A DNA stretch of 55,548 nucleotides, taken from Bacteroidetes bacterium UBA1312 (GTDB lineage: Bacteria; Bacteroidota; Bacteroidia; Chitinophagales; Chitinophagaceae). Below, in pieces: positions 15,966 to 25,231 of the stretch (position 1 is the stretch's first letter; every line of letters begins with the position of its first letter). The position numbers and the translations under genes were made by a program. The notes under the pieces were generated by a model. The model had not been told where the DNA came from and made no database searches. It worked only from the letters and a program-made list of their open reading frames with translations. Location: positions 1 to 55,548 of the forward strand of contig DBTQ01000010.1 of NCBI GenBank assembly GCA_002307135.1. Direction: 5' to 3'.

Positions 15966-17020
15966 GAAAGATTTATTACTAAGGTACTGATATACCAGCC
16001 TTCCTGCGTGCGGATATCCAACGAATGTTTGTTTGAATAGAGCAATTTTAACCGTCTTTTTACATTTACCAGCCCTATCCCCTTTGTATCATCTTCATTG
16101 ACTGTAGTAGGTAGCAGGAATTTATTTTTAACCGTCATTGTAAGTATGCCATTTGAAAAGTGTATTTCAATGATTATTTCCGGATCAGGTATTGACCCGA
16201 TGCCATGCTTATAGGCATTCTCGATAAAAGGTATGAGCAACATGGGTTCTATGGTATTTAATGGCTCGTTGCCTGTAGCGGGCAATGATATGTCCGCGGT
16301 TACTTTTACATCATTACCAAAACGGAGGTTTTGCAGGTTTATATAACTTTTCAGATATTCGGTTTCCTGTTCGATCGATATTTTCCGTTTGTCCGTCTCA
16401 TATAACATATATCTCATCAGGCTTGACAGGTTAATGAGCATGACATCCAGCTTTTCAGATCGTACGCGTGCAAGTGCAACCATGTTGTTGAGTACATTAA
16501 AAAGAAAGTGCGGGCTTATCTGCCAACGAAGAAAGGTGAGCTCCGCATTTAATCTTTCATTTTCATTTTCCTTTTGGATGTGCTCTGCATTAATGTTCTC
16601 TCGGATAAGCCCATAGCACAAGCTGCCCAACACTACAATTATATAGCTGAACATCTCAATGCCAAAAGGTCTCGATCTGTCAAGCGAAAACAATATTGGC
16701 TCAGCATATTGGAGTAGTAAATAAAATAAGCATACTGCAATGGCCTGTATCGTTAAATAGGCTCTTTTTTTTCTCTGCGCAAACAGCGGTGCTATGAATG
16801 CAATATTTAAATAAAAAATTATAGCCAGTAGCAAATTCGTACTAAGCGATAGATAGAGCATGGTATTTTTGTCCGGCAGATGCGGTGGAAAACCATGTGA
16901 GCGTAGTGGCCTATGTTCATTTATGGAAAAAAATGGAATGGAAAAGAGCAATAACCAGACTAAGAAATGGGTGGCGAACACCGCCCACTTCTTATCTTTT
17001 AAAGCATTTATTTGTCGCAT
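15962..17020 (-). CDS. LytS-type sensor histidine kinase
   Basis: The 352-residue product has four hydrophobic segments in the first about 140 residues (for instance 17-32, 54-80, 88-108, 124-140), a short coiled region, then a His_kinase domain with the phospho-accepting histidine in QISPHFLFNVLNNM (H171) and an ATPase domain with PFIENAYKHGI and GIGLVNVKRRLKLLY. It has no large extracellular domain, so it probably senses a membrane or intramembrane signal, possibly the neighbouring receptor system. It lies downstream of the DUF4249-type lipoprotein gene and is coupled to the LytTR regulator. Confidence 0.92.
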   Translation of the reverse strand: MRQINALKDKKWAVFATHFLVWLLLFSIPFFSINEHRPLRSHGFPPHLPDKNTMLYLSLSTNLLLAIIFYLNIAFIAPLFAQRKKRAYLTIQAIAVCLFYLLLQYAEPILFSLDRSRPFGIEMFSYIIVVLGSLCYGLIRENINAEHIQKENENERLNAELTFLRWQISPHFLFNVLNNMVALARVRSEKLDVMLINLSSLMRYMLYETDKRKISIEQETEYLKSYINLQNLRFGNDVKVTADISLPATGNEPLNTIEPMLLIPFIENAYKHGIGSIPDPEIIIEIHFSNGILTMTVKNKFLLPTTVNEDDTKGIGLVNVKRRLKLLYSNKHSLDIRTQEGWYISTLVINLS

Positions 17021-17059
17021 AGATATTGCTTGAGTAGTGTTTTAGTACTATTTATTCGA

Positions 17060-17860
17060 TCATTTTTTATTTACTTCGATATAAAGTGTATCAGAATTAA
17101 TCCCTGTAAATATTCCTACTCCGTTTGTAATGCCGGTAGAAGGAGTTGACAGGCTCTGTGAGCTATTATTTGTATTGTCATATAAAAAAGCATAGTCTGC
17201 ATTTATGTGAAACAAAATGATCCTGTGTTTACCGAAATAAGTGAAACTCCGGCTTCTGATATCATAAGTGTCTGTTAATTCAGGTTGGTTGCGAAATGTT
17301 CTTGAGGTATCTATGTTTGTGACAGAGGTATCAATGATCCGTTCTGGCGTTGTTTCCATATTTTGTATTACCACAAGATAATAAGTATTATTGCTATTAT
17401 CCCAGGATAGGGTTATGGATCCGTTATCAGGAAAGCCCGACGCTGAACTTGTCGAGGTTATCTTTGCGACAGATATGGCATCAGCAGATGCCGAAAAACC
17501 GGTTGGTTTTTGAGGCACGACTGTTGACGCAGTTACAACTTTATTATTATAAACGAATTGCAGGCGATATGTGCCGCCACTATTCACCAGCAGTGACGGA
17601 TTTGTATAGCTTCCGTTATTATTTGAAGTTAAATGATAACTGCTATCATTTGCAAGAACAATTATATCCAGTGAGTCAAGACCCGGCGCAACATATACCG
17701 TTGATGACGTTGACTGCTGATGGGAAAGCTGCAAACTAAATGGCTCGCCGGCATTAAGATAAGCGGCAACAACCGGTTCAAAATTATATTCAGGTGTGCT
17801 TTCCTCTTTTTTGCAGGCGCACAGTAAAAATATGACTGCAAGGGAAAAAAAAATTCTCAT
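17060..17860 (-). CDS. DUF4249-like lipoprotein, partner of the TonB receptor
   Basis: The 266-residue product has a lipoprotein signal peptide (MRIFFSLAVIFLLCACKKEE). The mature protein starts EYNFEPVVAAYLNAGEPFSLQL and contains a TYRLQFVYNNKVVTASTVVP strand pair, the pattern of the DUF4249 family found next to TonB-dependent receptors. It is probably an outer-membrane lipoprotein that caps or assists the receptor. It begins one base after the receptor stop, so it is translationally coupled. Confidence 0.8.
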   Translation of the reverse strand: MRIFFSLAVIFLLCACKKEESTPEYNFEPVVAAYLNAGEPFSLQLSHQQSTSSTVYVAPGLDSLDIIVLANDSSYHLTSNNNGSYTNPSLLVNSGGTYRLQFVYNNKVVTASTVVPQKPTGFSASADAISVAKITSTSSASGFPDNGSITLSWDNSNNTYYLVVIQNMETTPERIIDTSVTNIDTSRTFRNQPELTDTYDIRSRSFTYFGKHRIILFHINADYAFLYDNTNNSSQSLSTPSTGITNGVGIFTGINSDTLYIEVNKK

Positions 17861-17861
17861 G

Positions 17862-20609
17862 TTACCTTATTTTAAGCGATAATGTCAGATTAGGCGTAAA
17901 GCCCAGATAATTTACATTTGTTGATACCACGTAATTGTCCACGACAGTGTATTGTTTGTACCACACGTTCTCCCGTGCATATACATTAAATAAGGACAGC
18001 CCAATGTACCCTATATCTTTTTTTGCTTCATTATAAAAATGATAGTTTACGGCAACGTCCATGCGATGGTAGTCAGGAAGCCTGAGGGTGTTTTTTGATG
18101 TGACCGTAACATAATTTTCTGTTGTTCCGTCCAGCAATTTTACACTATAACTACCGCCAGGGGCTGTATAGGGCCTACCACTTGCATAGATCCATGTTAT
18201 CGCAAAATCCCAATGATGCATCTTGTACATACTAACTATTTTGAACTCATTGCGTACATCCTGGTCTGCTGGGAAATAACCCGCGGAATACACATCAAAC
18301 TGATACATTGTCTTTGCCAAGGTATAACTTACCCAGCCTGTGAACTTACCCATCTTCTTTTGTGCAGTAAATTCTATTCCTTTTGAATATCCTTTACCGA
18401 CATAAAAATCCTGATTATAATTTATGCTACTGGTGGTTGCAGAAGACTTCTCCGTGTATAGGGAAATATCACTTAGTAATTTATAGTAGCCCTCTACTCC
18501 AAATAAAAAATTAGGCGTTTCATAACTGAGGCCTGCTATATAGTGTATTGAACTGCTGACGGGCACTGTGCTTTTGTCGGACAATACCCAAAACTGGCTA
18601 CTTCCCACAGATATGTCGTCTCTTGTTATGCGGTTGGCAAACTGATAAAATTTTCCATAAGCACTTTTGAAGGAAATATGCTTCGTGATATTATAGTTTA
18701 AAGCAAGTCTGGGCTCGATATATTGCTGCTGTGTGGCTTCAAAGTAGGAGAGCCTTGCTCCGGGCGTTATCGTAAGCTTATTCCTGAAGAATATAAACTG
18801 ATCCTGTAAATAGCCACCCGCAAGCAGGCTGTTATGGTGATTGTCAACTAAAAGGTCGGTGTCGCTATGCGAATAAGTATAATTTATGTCATATTGAGTA
18901 GCAAAAATACCGAAACTAATATGGTTCCACTGAGCGATGTCCCAATCATAATCTGATCGGAGAGAAACGTCTTTAAGATTATTATGCTCAAAGATTCCCG
19001 TCTCGCTTGATGTCGTATCGCTTCCGGAACGGCTGACAGATCCTGTCGTCAACCTTTTCCTGTCGCTTTCGAAATTTGAATAACTCAATGATGTATTGCT
19101 GCGTAATTTCTTCGTCCATTCACGTTGCCAAATAGTGCTCATCCCAGTATTACTATACGTAGTCACATCAGTTGTGCCGAAATTCAATGATATTCCCATA
19201 TTGGCCAGAAATGATGGTGTTTCAATTTTGAAGCTATTGTTCAAATCATCGCTTCCATTAAAGAAGCTGTAAGTAAATACATCTTTTTTTGTGGGCTTAA
19301 ATGTGACGCGGGTATTTATATCGTAGAAATAAGATTTTGCTTTTACAACATTGTTTGCACCGCCAGGTCTGCCACCGCTGTTTGATGACTGTGAACCCGT
19401 ATTGTGGTTAAAAGAATTGAATATCCAGTTATAGATCGGGCCATTCCATGAGCGGCGAGCGGCAGCCACAACAGATAAATTTTCTGTAACCGGGATTTCA
19501 GTAAAGAGGTTGGCACTTAGTAAGCTGAGGTCACCACCCAAATTAAATTGCTTGGTGCTGCCTTCTTTACCTGATATGTCGGTAATGCTAGATAGGCGAC
19601 CGCCATACTTGGCACTAAAACCTCCTTTGTATAAGTCCACTTCTTTTACTGCGTTGGCATTAAAGGCACTAAAGAAGCCATATAAGTGATCTACCTGATA
19701 AACTGTAAATCCATCATATAAAACAAGATTCTGATCGGGAGTACCGCCCCTTACGTATAATCCCGAAGACGACTCATTAGCTGCACTGATGCCCGGCATT
19801 AACTGAAATGTTCTCATTACATCTTTTTCTCCAACGTTGGGTATCTCGGCAAGTTTAGAGGGGGTTAGCTTTATCGTACTGATGGTATTGGCTGACATGT
19901 TCATTATATCGGCTCTATTGCCGATGACAATCGCTTCTTTGAGCATGTGCGGATCCGGCTGGAGACCAATATTGAATTCGTGCCGGTTAATTTTAGAATT
20001 TAAAGGCACTTCATTTTGAACATAACCCATATAAGATACCAACAAAGTCACTGTATCTGACGGTACATTCATTAATATATAGGAACCATCTGCATTAGTG
20101 GTCGTTCCTAATGAAGTGTTTTTAATGCTGATATACACACCGGATAAAGTTTCATTTGTTGAATCGTCAAAAGCATGGCCTGATAGGGAAAAATTTATTT
20201 TGGGGTCTTTTTCTCCGACCTGATCTGTTTTGCTTGCCAAAGACACCGGTCGTTTTCGTCGTATGTTGTGAAAGTGTTTGGCTTTAACATAAATAGTCAA
20301 AGTGCTGTCGATCTGGTAAGAAAGGTCTGTTTCTCTTGTTGTAATTTCTATTGCACGGCTAGCGGAGGTTTCCAAAAACCAATAGTAAAACGGAATGGTA
20401 CTACAATAAGAAGTATCATAGATAATCTTTAGCCCATATCTGTAACTCAGAAAGTTGTACACAGAATCAAGATATTCACCGACGAAATTTTCACTTATTT
20501 TTATACTGTCTAGTGGGGAAGGCGGTTCAATGATATGCTTTTTAAATATTTGCGCATTCGCATTTGCTTCCAGTAAAAATGCAAACAGAAAAACAGGAAT
20601 AAACTTCAT
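17862..20609 (-). CDS. TonB-dependent receptor with STN and carboxypeptidase-regulatory domains
   Basis: After a signal peptide (MKFIPVFLFAFLLEANANAQ) come an STN domain (about 30-115), a CarboxypepD_reg-like beta-sandwich (FSLSGHAFDDSTNETLSGVY onward), the plug (VMRTFQLMPGISAANESSSG, LYVRGGTPDQNLVLYDG), and a long 22-strand barrel to the C-terminus ending TPNLTLSLKIR. It imports an unknown substrate with TonB energy. STN domains usually talk to FecR-type anti-sigma factors, but none is nearby; a LytTR two-component pair follows in the same operon instead. I chose the ATG at 20609 because it starts the signal peptide. Confidence 0.92.
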   Translation of the reverse strand: MKFIPVFLFAFLLEANANAQIFKKHIIEPPSPLDSIKISENFVGEYLDSVYNFLSYRYGLKIIYDTSYCSTIPFYYWFLETSASRAIEITTRETDLSYQIDSTLTIYVKAKHFHNIRRKRPVSLASKTDQVGEKDPKINFSLSGHAFDDSTNETLSGVYISIKNTSLGTTTNADGSYILMNVPSDTVTLLVSYMGYVQNEVPLNSKINRHEFNIGLQPDPHMLKEAIVIGNRADIMNMSANTISTIKLTPSKLAEIPNVGEKDVMRTFQLMPGISAANESSSGLYVRGGTPDQNLVLYDGFTVYQVDHLYGFFSAFNANAVKEVDLYKGGFSAKYGGRLSSITDISGKEGSTKQFNLGGDLSLLSANLFTEIPVTENLSVVAAARRSWNGPIYNWIFNSFNHNTGSQSSNSGGRPGGANNVVKAKSYFYDINTRVTFKPTKKDVFTYSFFNGSDDLNNSFKIETPSFLANMGISLNFGTTDVTTYSNTGMSTIWQREWTKKLRSNTSLSYSNFESDRKRLTTGSVSRSGSDTTSSETGIFEHNNLKDVSLRSDYDWDIAQWNHISFGIFATQYDINYTYSHSDTDLLVDNHHNSLLAGGYLQDQFIFFRNKLTITPGARLSYFEATQQQYIEPRLALNYNITKHISFKSAYGKFYQFANRITRDDISVGSSQFWVLSDKSTVPVSSSIHYIAGLSYETPNFLFGVEGYYKLLSDISLYTEKSSATTSSINYNQDFYVGKGYSKGIEFTAQKKMGKFTGWVSYTLAKTMYQFDVYSAGYFPADQDVRNEFKIVSMYKMHHWDFAITWIYASGRPYTAPGGSYSVKLLDGTTENYVTVTSKNTLRLPDYHRMDVAVNYHFYNEAKKDIGYIGLSLFNVYARENVWYKQYTVVDNYVVSTNVNYLGFTPNLTLSLKIR

Positions 20610-20985
20610 TATGTCTTCATTATGTTTTTTGTCGCTTAAAATTGCACTGAAACGCGTTATTCGTAATTCACTTTGAGACCAATTGCGAAAATGTTGCGAC
20701 AAATAATATAATCACAGTCTATTGTAAAACCATAAGAAATAATAACATATAGTATGTCAAAAGCAATAAAGGACAAGGTTGGGAATTGAATATGTTCTGC
20801 ACGCCAATATGCACTTCAATTTTTAATGGCTGTCAACAACTAGCCGAACGCGACTTAGCAATCGCTCTTAAGCAGACTACAGTATTTTGAATATTACACA
20901 GAAAAAGGGTATGCTTCCCAAGTCATTGCCGTAATATCAATAGTATGTCTATCTGTTGAAATTACAAATTAAAAAGTTCGAACGT
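20610..20985. other. Intergenic spacer between the TetR gene and the receptor operon
   Basis: I see no gene, no exact TANNTTTG box for the receptor, and no clear hairpin. Confidence 0.4.
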
Positions 20986-21663
20986 TTAACTTTTCTCCAA
21001 ACTCGTAAAGACCAAATCATTGAGGAAAGCAATTATTTCAGTTTCCTCTTTGGTATTGCCAAAATCAGTGAGCGATGGTAGATGATTCATAAAAAAGTTT
21101 TGAAAATGTGCCATTTCAATAATCGTAGATGCTAATGATTTAGGGTATTTGTATTTCGGACTGCATTCCGAAACAATAGCACCAATCACAGCACACAAGT
21201 CCTTGTATGGTTTAAAAAAATGTTGTTTATTATCTGCTCCCACTTGCTTTGTCAGGTAAGCCTTTGACCCTTCTGCGATAATGATCTGGTGCAATAATTT
21301 TTCGTTTATATGACTTGTTTGCTCATCATCCTGAACGGCTGTGGCCAATAGTTTTATTACCCTTTTCAGCTTAATGGTCGGGTCATTGATATTATTGGTA
21401 TGGTAACTAATCTGAAATTCAAGCCATCCCCAATACCAAGCCGTCAGATAAACCAAGAGTTTATGTTTATTTTCAAAATAGCGGTAAATGCCTGCTTCGG
21501 TTGTGCCAATATCTTCGGCCAGTTTTTTAAAAGTAAACGCCTCAAATCCTGTTTTGTAAATTAATTGAACACTGTGTTTGAGGATATTTTTTCCCAATTC
21601 TGAGCTTTCCGGATTACGAAGAAACAAGGCTTCGTTCATTGTTATCTGTAATTGCAACTTCAT
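20986..21663 (-). CDS. TetR-family transcriptional regulator
   Basis: The product has about 225 residues. The N-terminal HTH is clear: ILKHSVQLIYKTGFEAFTFK then LAEDIGTTEAGIYRYFENK, followed by HKLLVYLTAWYWGWLEFQI, a longer helical ligand domain. I chose the ATG at 21663 (MKLQLQITMNEALF); the frame is open further upstream into the intergenic palindromes. It is divergent from the bestrophin-carbonic anhydrase-purKE run and probably controls it through palindromes between 21735 and 21765. Confidence 0.88.
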   Translation of the reverse strand: MKLQLQITMNEALFLRNPESSELGKNILKHSVQLIYKTGFEAFTFKKLAEDIGTTEAGIYRYFENKHKLLVYLTAWYWGWLEFQISYHTNNINDPTIKLKRVIKLLATAVQDDEQTSHINEKLLHQIIIAEGSKAYLTKQVGADNKQHFFKPYKDLCAVIGAIVSECSPKYKYPKSLASTIIEMAHFQNFFMNHLPSLTDFGNTKEETEIIAFLNDLVFTSLEKS

Positions 21664-21734
21664 ACTAAGCGTTTTTTTACTTCTGTTCAATAAGGAAGCA
21701 AACCTAAGCAAAATATTTTTACAATTATTTATGA

Positions 21735-21772
21735 TAGTAATACTACCATTTAGAAATGTATTTCTATCTTTG
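21735..21772 (+). promoter_or_regulatory. Bestrophin operon promoter and candidate TetR operators
   Basis: TATCTTTG (21765-21772) matches TANNTTTG exactly and lies 21 bases before the bestrophin ATG. Directly upstream are two palindromes: TAGTAATACTA (21735-21745) and AGAAATGTATTTCT (21752-21765). The second abuts the -7 box, a good place for repression. Confidence 0.55.
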
Positions 21773-21793
21773 TCGCGAACGCTAAAAAATTAA

Positions 21794-22690
21794 ATGATGC
21801 TGCTCAATAAGCGAATACCCGCATCCTATATACTCAACAAGGTGAAGTATGATCTTATTTATGTGCTGATTGTATCCTTATTAGTTTATTTTATTACAGA
21901 GAAGTATAAAAAACTACTGCCCGAAATGCCATTTACAATTCCGGCTTTTATAGGGACGGCTATTTCAATTTTGCTCTCCTTTAAGTTGAGTCAATCATAC
22001 GACAGGTGGTGGGAAGCCCGAAAAGTATGGGGTGCAGTCGTTAACGACTCTCGCAGCTTTGTTCTTCAGTTACAAGCTTTGGTTGCAAAAGGTAATGAAG
22101 CTGTAATAAAAAAAATTGCGTTCAGGCAAATTGCCTGGTGCTATTCTTTGGGACAATCACTGAGAGGATCGGATCCAATAGAAAATTTAGAAAAATTTAT
22201 TTCTTCAGAAGACCTCGAAAAAATAAAACAACACAACAACAAACCTTTGGCATTGCTTCAGTTGCACGGACAGGGTATTAAAGACTTAAAAGAAAACAAT
22301 CAATTGGATGTTTTTGCTCAAGTTCAGTTAGACAATACATTGGTGCGGCTTTGTGATGCACAAGGAAAATCGGAACGAATAAAAACAACTATATTCCCTG
22401 TTACTTATCGGCTATTTCTTCATGCAATTATTTACCTCTTTGTAGTTACGCTTTCCATTGCATTAAACGATGTTGCCGGCATTTTTGAGATTCCACTTTT
22501 GCTGCTGATTTCCACAGCATTCTTTTTATTGGAAAAATCGGCAACGTACATGCAAGACCCATTTGAGAACAGGCCATCAGACACGGCAGTGACGGCGATA
22601 GCACGAACAATTGAAATAAATATTAAACAGCTATTAAAAGAAACAGAGATTCCTGAACCACATCAAGCCGAAAAATTTTACTTATTGTAA
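21794..22690 (+). CDS. Bestrophin-family anion channel
   Basis: The 298-residue product is a bacterial bestrophin (RFP-TM/UPF0187). It has a hydrophobic helix at about 20-38, then IPAFIGTAISILLSFKLSQS and YDRWWEARKVWGAVVNDSR, the hallmark of the family, two further membrane segments near 210-245, and the C-terminal MQDPFENRPSDTAVTAIART. Bestrophins are pentameric anion channels that pass chloride and bicarbonate in characterised cases. Here a beta-carbonic anhydrase follows after 20 bases, which points to bicarbonate. Confidence 0.9.
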   Translation: MMLLNKRIPASYILNKVKYDLIYVLIVSLLVYFITEKYKKLLPEMPFTIPAFIGTAISILLSFKLSQSYDRWWEARKVWGAVVNDSRSFVLQLQALVAKGNEAVIKKIAFRQIAWCYSLGQSLRGSDPIENLEKFISSEDLEKIKQHNNKPLALLQLHGQGIKDLKENNQLDVFAQVQLDNTLVRLCDAQGKSERIKTTIFPVTYRLFLHAIIYLFVVTLSIALNDVAGIFEIPLLLLISTAFFLLEKSATYMQDPFENRPSDTAVTAIARTIEINIKQLLKETEIPEPHQAEKFYLL

Positions 22691-22710
22691 ACAATTACAC
22701 ACAAATAATA

Positions 22711-23358
22711 ATGAAAACGTTAACCAAAGAAATGCAAACGGCCATAACTCCTTCAATGGCTTTAGAATTGCTGAAAGATGGAAACAAAAGATTCGTCAAT
22801 AACCTAAAAGTGAACCGCAATCTTTTACAACAAGCCAACGAAACATCAGACGGACAACATCCTTTTGCTGTAATTCTAAGTTGTATTGACAGCCGAACGT
22901 CTGCCGAATTAATTTTTGACCAGGGGCTTGGTGATATTTTCAGTATCCGTATTGCCGGAAACATTATTAACGAGGACATTTTGGGCAGTATGGAATTTGG
23001 TTGTAAAGTAGCAGGTGCAAAAATTATTGTTGTATTGGGACATACTAAATGCGGTGCAATTAAAGGTGCTTGCGACCACGTTGAAATGGGTAACCTGACC
23101 GCGTTGCTAACAAAAATCAGACCTGCAGTTGACGATGAAACTACTACAAAAGAAGATCGCAATTCCAACAATTCATCTTTCGTAGAAAATGTTGCCACCA
23201 TTAACGTAAAGCGAACAGTTAAATCAATAATGGAGCGAAGCCCAATTCTAAAAGAAATGATTGAAAGCGGACAAATTGGGATTGTTGGAGGCACACACGA
23301 CATTACAACAGGAGTTGTAGCGTTTTATCCGGAAACATCCAACATACATCAAGTTTAA
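22711..23358 (+). CDS. Beta-class carbonic anhydrase
   Basis: Carbonic anhydrase interconverts CO2 and bicarbonate. The 215-residue protein has the zinc ligands and catalytic dyad in order: C and D/R in ILSCIDSRTSAEL, and H/C in VVLGHTKCGAIKGAC. The FSIRIAGNIINEDILGSMEF core is typical. It lies between the bestrophin channel and purK, an enzyme that consumes bicarbonate. A ~200-codon frame on the opposite strand is a shadow. Confidence 0.95.
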   Translation: MKTLTKEMQTAITPSMALELLKDGNKRFVNNLKVNRNLLQQANETSDGQHPFAVILSCIDSRTSAELIFDQGLGDIFSIRIAGNIINEDILGSMEFGCKVAGAKIIVVLGHTKCGAIKGACDHVEMGNLTALLTKIRPAVDDETTTKEDRNSNNSSFVENVATINVKRTVKSIMERSPILKEMIESGQIGIVGGTHDITTGVVAFYPETSNIHQV

Positions 23359-23379
23359 GAATTGAAATTAATTATTTGA

Positions 23380-24534
23380 ATGGAACAACTCGTAATCTCG
23401 GATTTTAAATTGGGCATAATTGCTGGTGGTCAACTTGGGAAAATTTTGGCGCTTACAGCAAGTAACTGGAATGTAAATACCTATATACTTGACCCTGACG
23501 AACAATGTCCGGCAGCATCGTGTGCTACAGTTTTTGTTAAAGGCAATCATCTCGATTTTGATGATGTTTATAATTTCGGAAAGAAGGTAGATATGATAAC
23601 CTTTGAAATTGAAAACATCAATATCGATGCTTTAAAAAGATTAAAGGCGGAAGGAGTGATAATTTTACCGGATCCGGAAACATTATCCTTGATTAAGGAC
23701 AAAGGATTGCAGAAAGAGTTTTATTTAAAGCAAAATATTCCATCCGCTCCCTTTCATTTGTATGCTTCAAAAGCGGCAATTATGGCAGCAATAGAAACGG
23801 ATAAAATTGAATTTCCATTTGTTCAAAAATTAAGAACGGGCGGATATGATGGACAAGGGGTTGCCGTAATTAACAACAAAAACGAATCAAAAAAATTATT
23901 AGACGGTACATCTGTAATTGAAAAATGTATAGAAATTAAACATGAAATTTCAGTTATAGTTGCAAGAAACCATGCCGGGCAAATAAAATGTTTCCCTCCG
24001 GCAGAAATGCTGTTTAATCAAGCAGAAAATATAGTCGAAAAAATCATTTGCCCTGCCTCCACAAGTGATGCAATCAATACTAAAGCTATAGAGCTGGCAA
24101 GCCAAATAGCTGCGTCATTAAATTTTGTTGGTTTATTAGCGGTGGAAATGTTCATAGATCCGGAAAATAAAGTATGGATAAATGAAATCGCTCCACGCCC
24201 CCACAATAGCGGCCACCATACGATTGAAAGCGTAATAACATCTCAATACGAGCAGCTATTAAGAGCTATATTCAATTTCCCTTTAGGTGCTACTGATTTA
24301 AAAATGCCATCCGTCATGATTAATCTTTTGGGGGAACAGGGGTTTGAAGGGAAAGTAAAATATGAAGGCTTATCAAAAGCTATGGCAATAGAAGGAGTGA
24401 AAATCCATTTGTATGGAAAAAAACACACCAAAGCCTTTCGTAAAATGGGGCATGTAACCGTACTTGCACAAACAATAGAAATAGCAAAAGAAAAAGCAGA
24501 TTTAGTCAAACAAACATTGAAAGTAAAAAGTTAA
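23380..24534 (+). CDS. purK: N5-carboxyaminoimidazole ribonucleotide synthase
   Basis: PurK uses ATP and bicarbonate to carboxylate AIR in purine synthesis. It is an ATP-grasp protein of 384 residues: an N-terminal Rossmann part (LGIIAGGQLGKILALTAS), the TGGYDGQGVAVI loop near 150, and the ATP-grasp end EMFIDPENKVWINEIAPRPH then NSGHHTIES. It is followed after three bases by purE, the usual pairing. Confidence 0.96.
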   Translation: MEQLVISDFKLGIIAGGQLGKILALTASNWNVNTYILDPDEQCPAASCATVFVKGNHLDFDDVYNFGKKVDMITFEIENINIDALKRLKAEGVIILPDPETLSLIKDKGLQKEFYLKQNIPSAPFHLYASKAAIMAAIETDKIEFPFVQKLRTGGYDGQGVAVINNKNESKKLLDGTSVIEKCIEIKHEISVIVARNHAGQIKCFPPAEMLFNQAENIVEKIICPASTSDAINTKAIELASQIAASLNFVGLLAVEMFIDPENKVWINEIAPRPHNSGHHTIESVITSQYEQLLRAIFNFPLGATDLKMPSVMINLLGEQGFEGKVKYEGLSKAMAIEGVKIHLYGKKHTKAFRKMGHVTVLAQTIEIAKEKADLVKQTLKVKS

Positions 24535-24537
24535 TCT

Positions 24538-25029
24538 ATGAAAACACCACTTGTAAGTATTATTATGGGTTCCGGTTCAGATATGAAAATAATGGAACAA
24601 GCAGCTCAAGTCTTAACTGAATTTGAGGTACCTTATGAAATCACAATTGTATCTGCACATAGGACACCGAAAAGGTTATATGAATTTTCGGAAAATGCAC
24701 ATCAACGGGGAGTCGAAGTCATTATTGCAGGCGCGGGTGGGGCAGCACACCTGCCGGGAATGGTTGCGGCTATTTCTCCATTACCGGTTATTGGTGTACC
24801 TATAAAATCTTCGAACTCTATTGATGGCTGGGACTCAATATTGTCTATTCTTCAAATGCCAGGCGGTGTTCCTGTAGCAACGGTTGCGTTAAATGGAGCT
24901 AAAAATGCCGGCTTATTGGCTGTTCAGATACTTTCAGTAAGTAAACCTGAGCTTCGTGATTCGATGATAAAATATAAAAATCAACTTCATCAAAATGTAA
25001 TGGAGGACGTACAAAGAATTAAAAGTTAG
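24538..25029 (+). CDS. purE: N5-CAIR mutase
   Basis: PurE moves the carboxylate group from N5 to C4, completing CAIR. The 163-residue protein shows SIIMGSGSDMKIMEQAA, the catalytic-region VSAHRTPKRLYEF, AGAGGAAHLPGMVAA and LSILQMPGGVPVATVAL. These are diagnostic of class I PurE. It ends the run that starts with bestrophin. A small hairpin (25033-25048, CTATCC/GGATAG) follows but has no T-run. Confidence 0.97.
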   Translation: MKTPLVSIIMGSGSDMKIMEQAAQVLTEFEVPYEITIVSAHRTPKRLYEFSENAHQRGVEVIIAGAGGAAHLPGMVAAISPLPVIGVPIKSSNSIDGWDSILSILQMPGGVPVATVALNGAKNAGLLAVQILSVSKPELRDSMIKYKNQLHQNVMEDVQRIKS

Positions 25030-25191
25030 TATCTATCCAGATGGATAGGTTGTGCTCACAATGCATAGCATATTTCAGCCATTTTCAAAAATATCTTTCT
25101 TGAGTTTTTAGACAAAAGATATGTATCCGACATCAAAATGTTAATAATGTGTGTAAAATGAGATAATTGATTTTAGCAACTTTATTCAGTG

Positions 25192-25227
25192 TATATTTGC
25201 CTTCAGAAAATAATTGCATACTAGTAT
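25192..25227 (+). promoter_or_regulatory. Promoter and candidate operator of the MarR-RND operon
   Basis: TATATTTG (25192-25199) is an exact TANNTTTG box, with TTG at 25167-25169 upstream. The palindrome ATACTAGTAT (25218-25227) lies between the box and the ATG at 25232, where a bound MarR protein would block transcription. The operator role is inferred. Confidence 0.6.
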
Positions 25228-25231
25228 AAAT

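Noticed and set aside
22695..23303. 202-codon frame on the minus strand opposite the carbonic anhydrase gene
   Set aside because: It lies wholly inside a gene with all zinc-site motifs intact, and its product is Ser/Ile-rich without a family pattern. It is a shadow frame.
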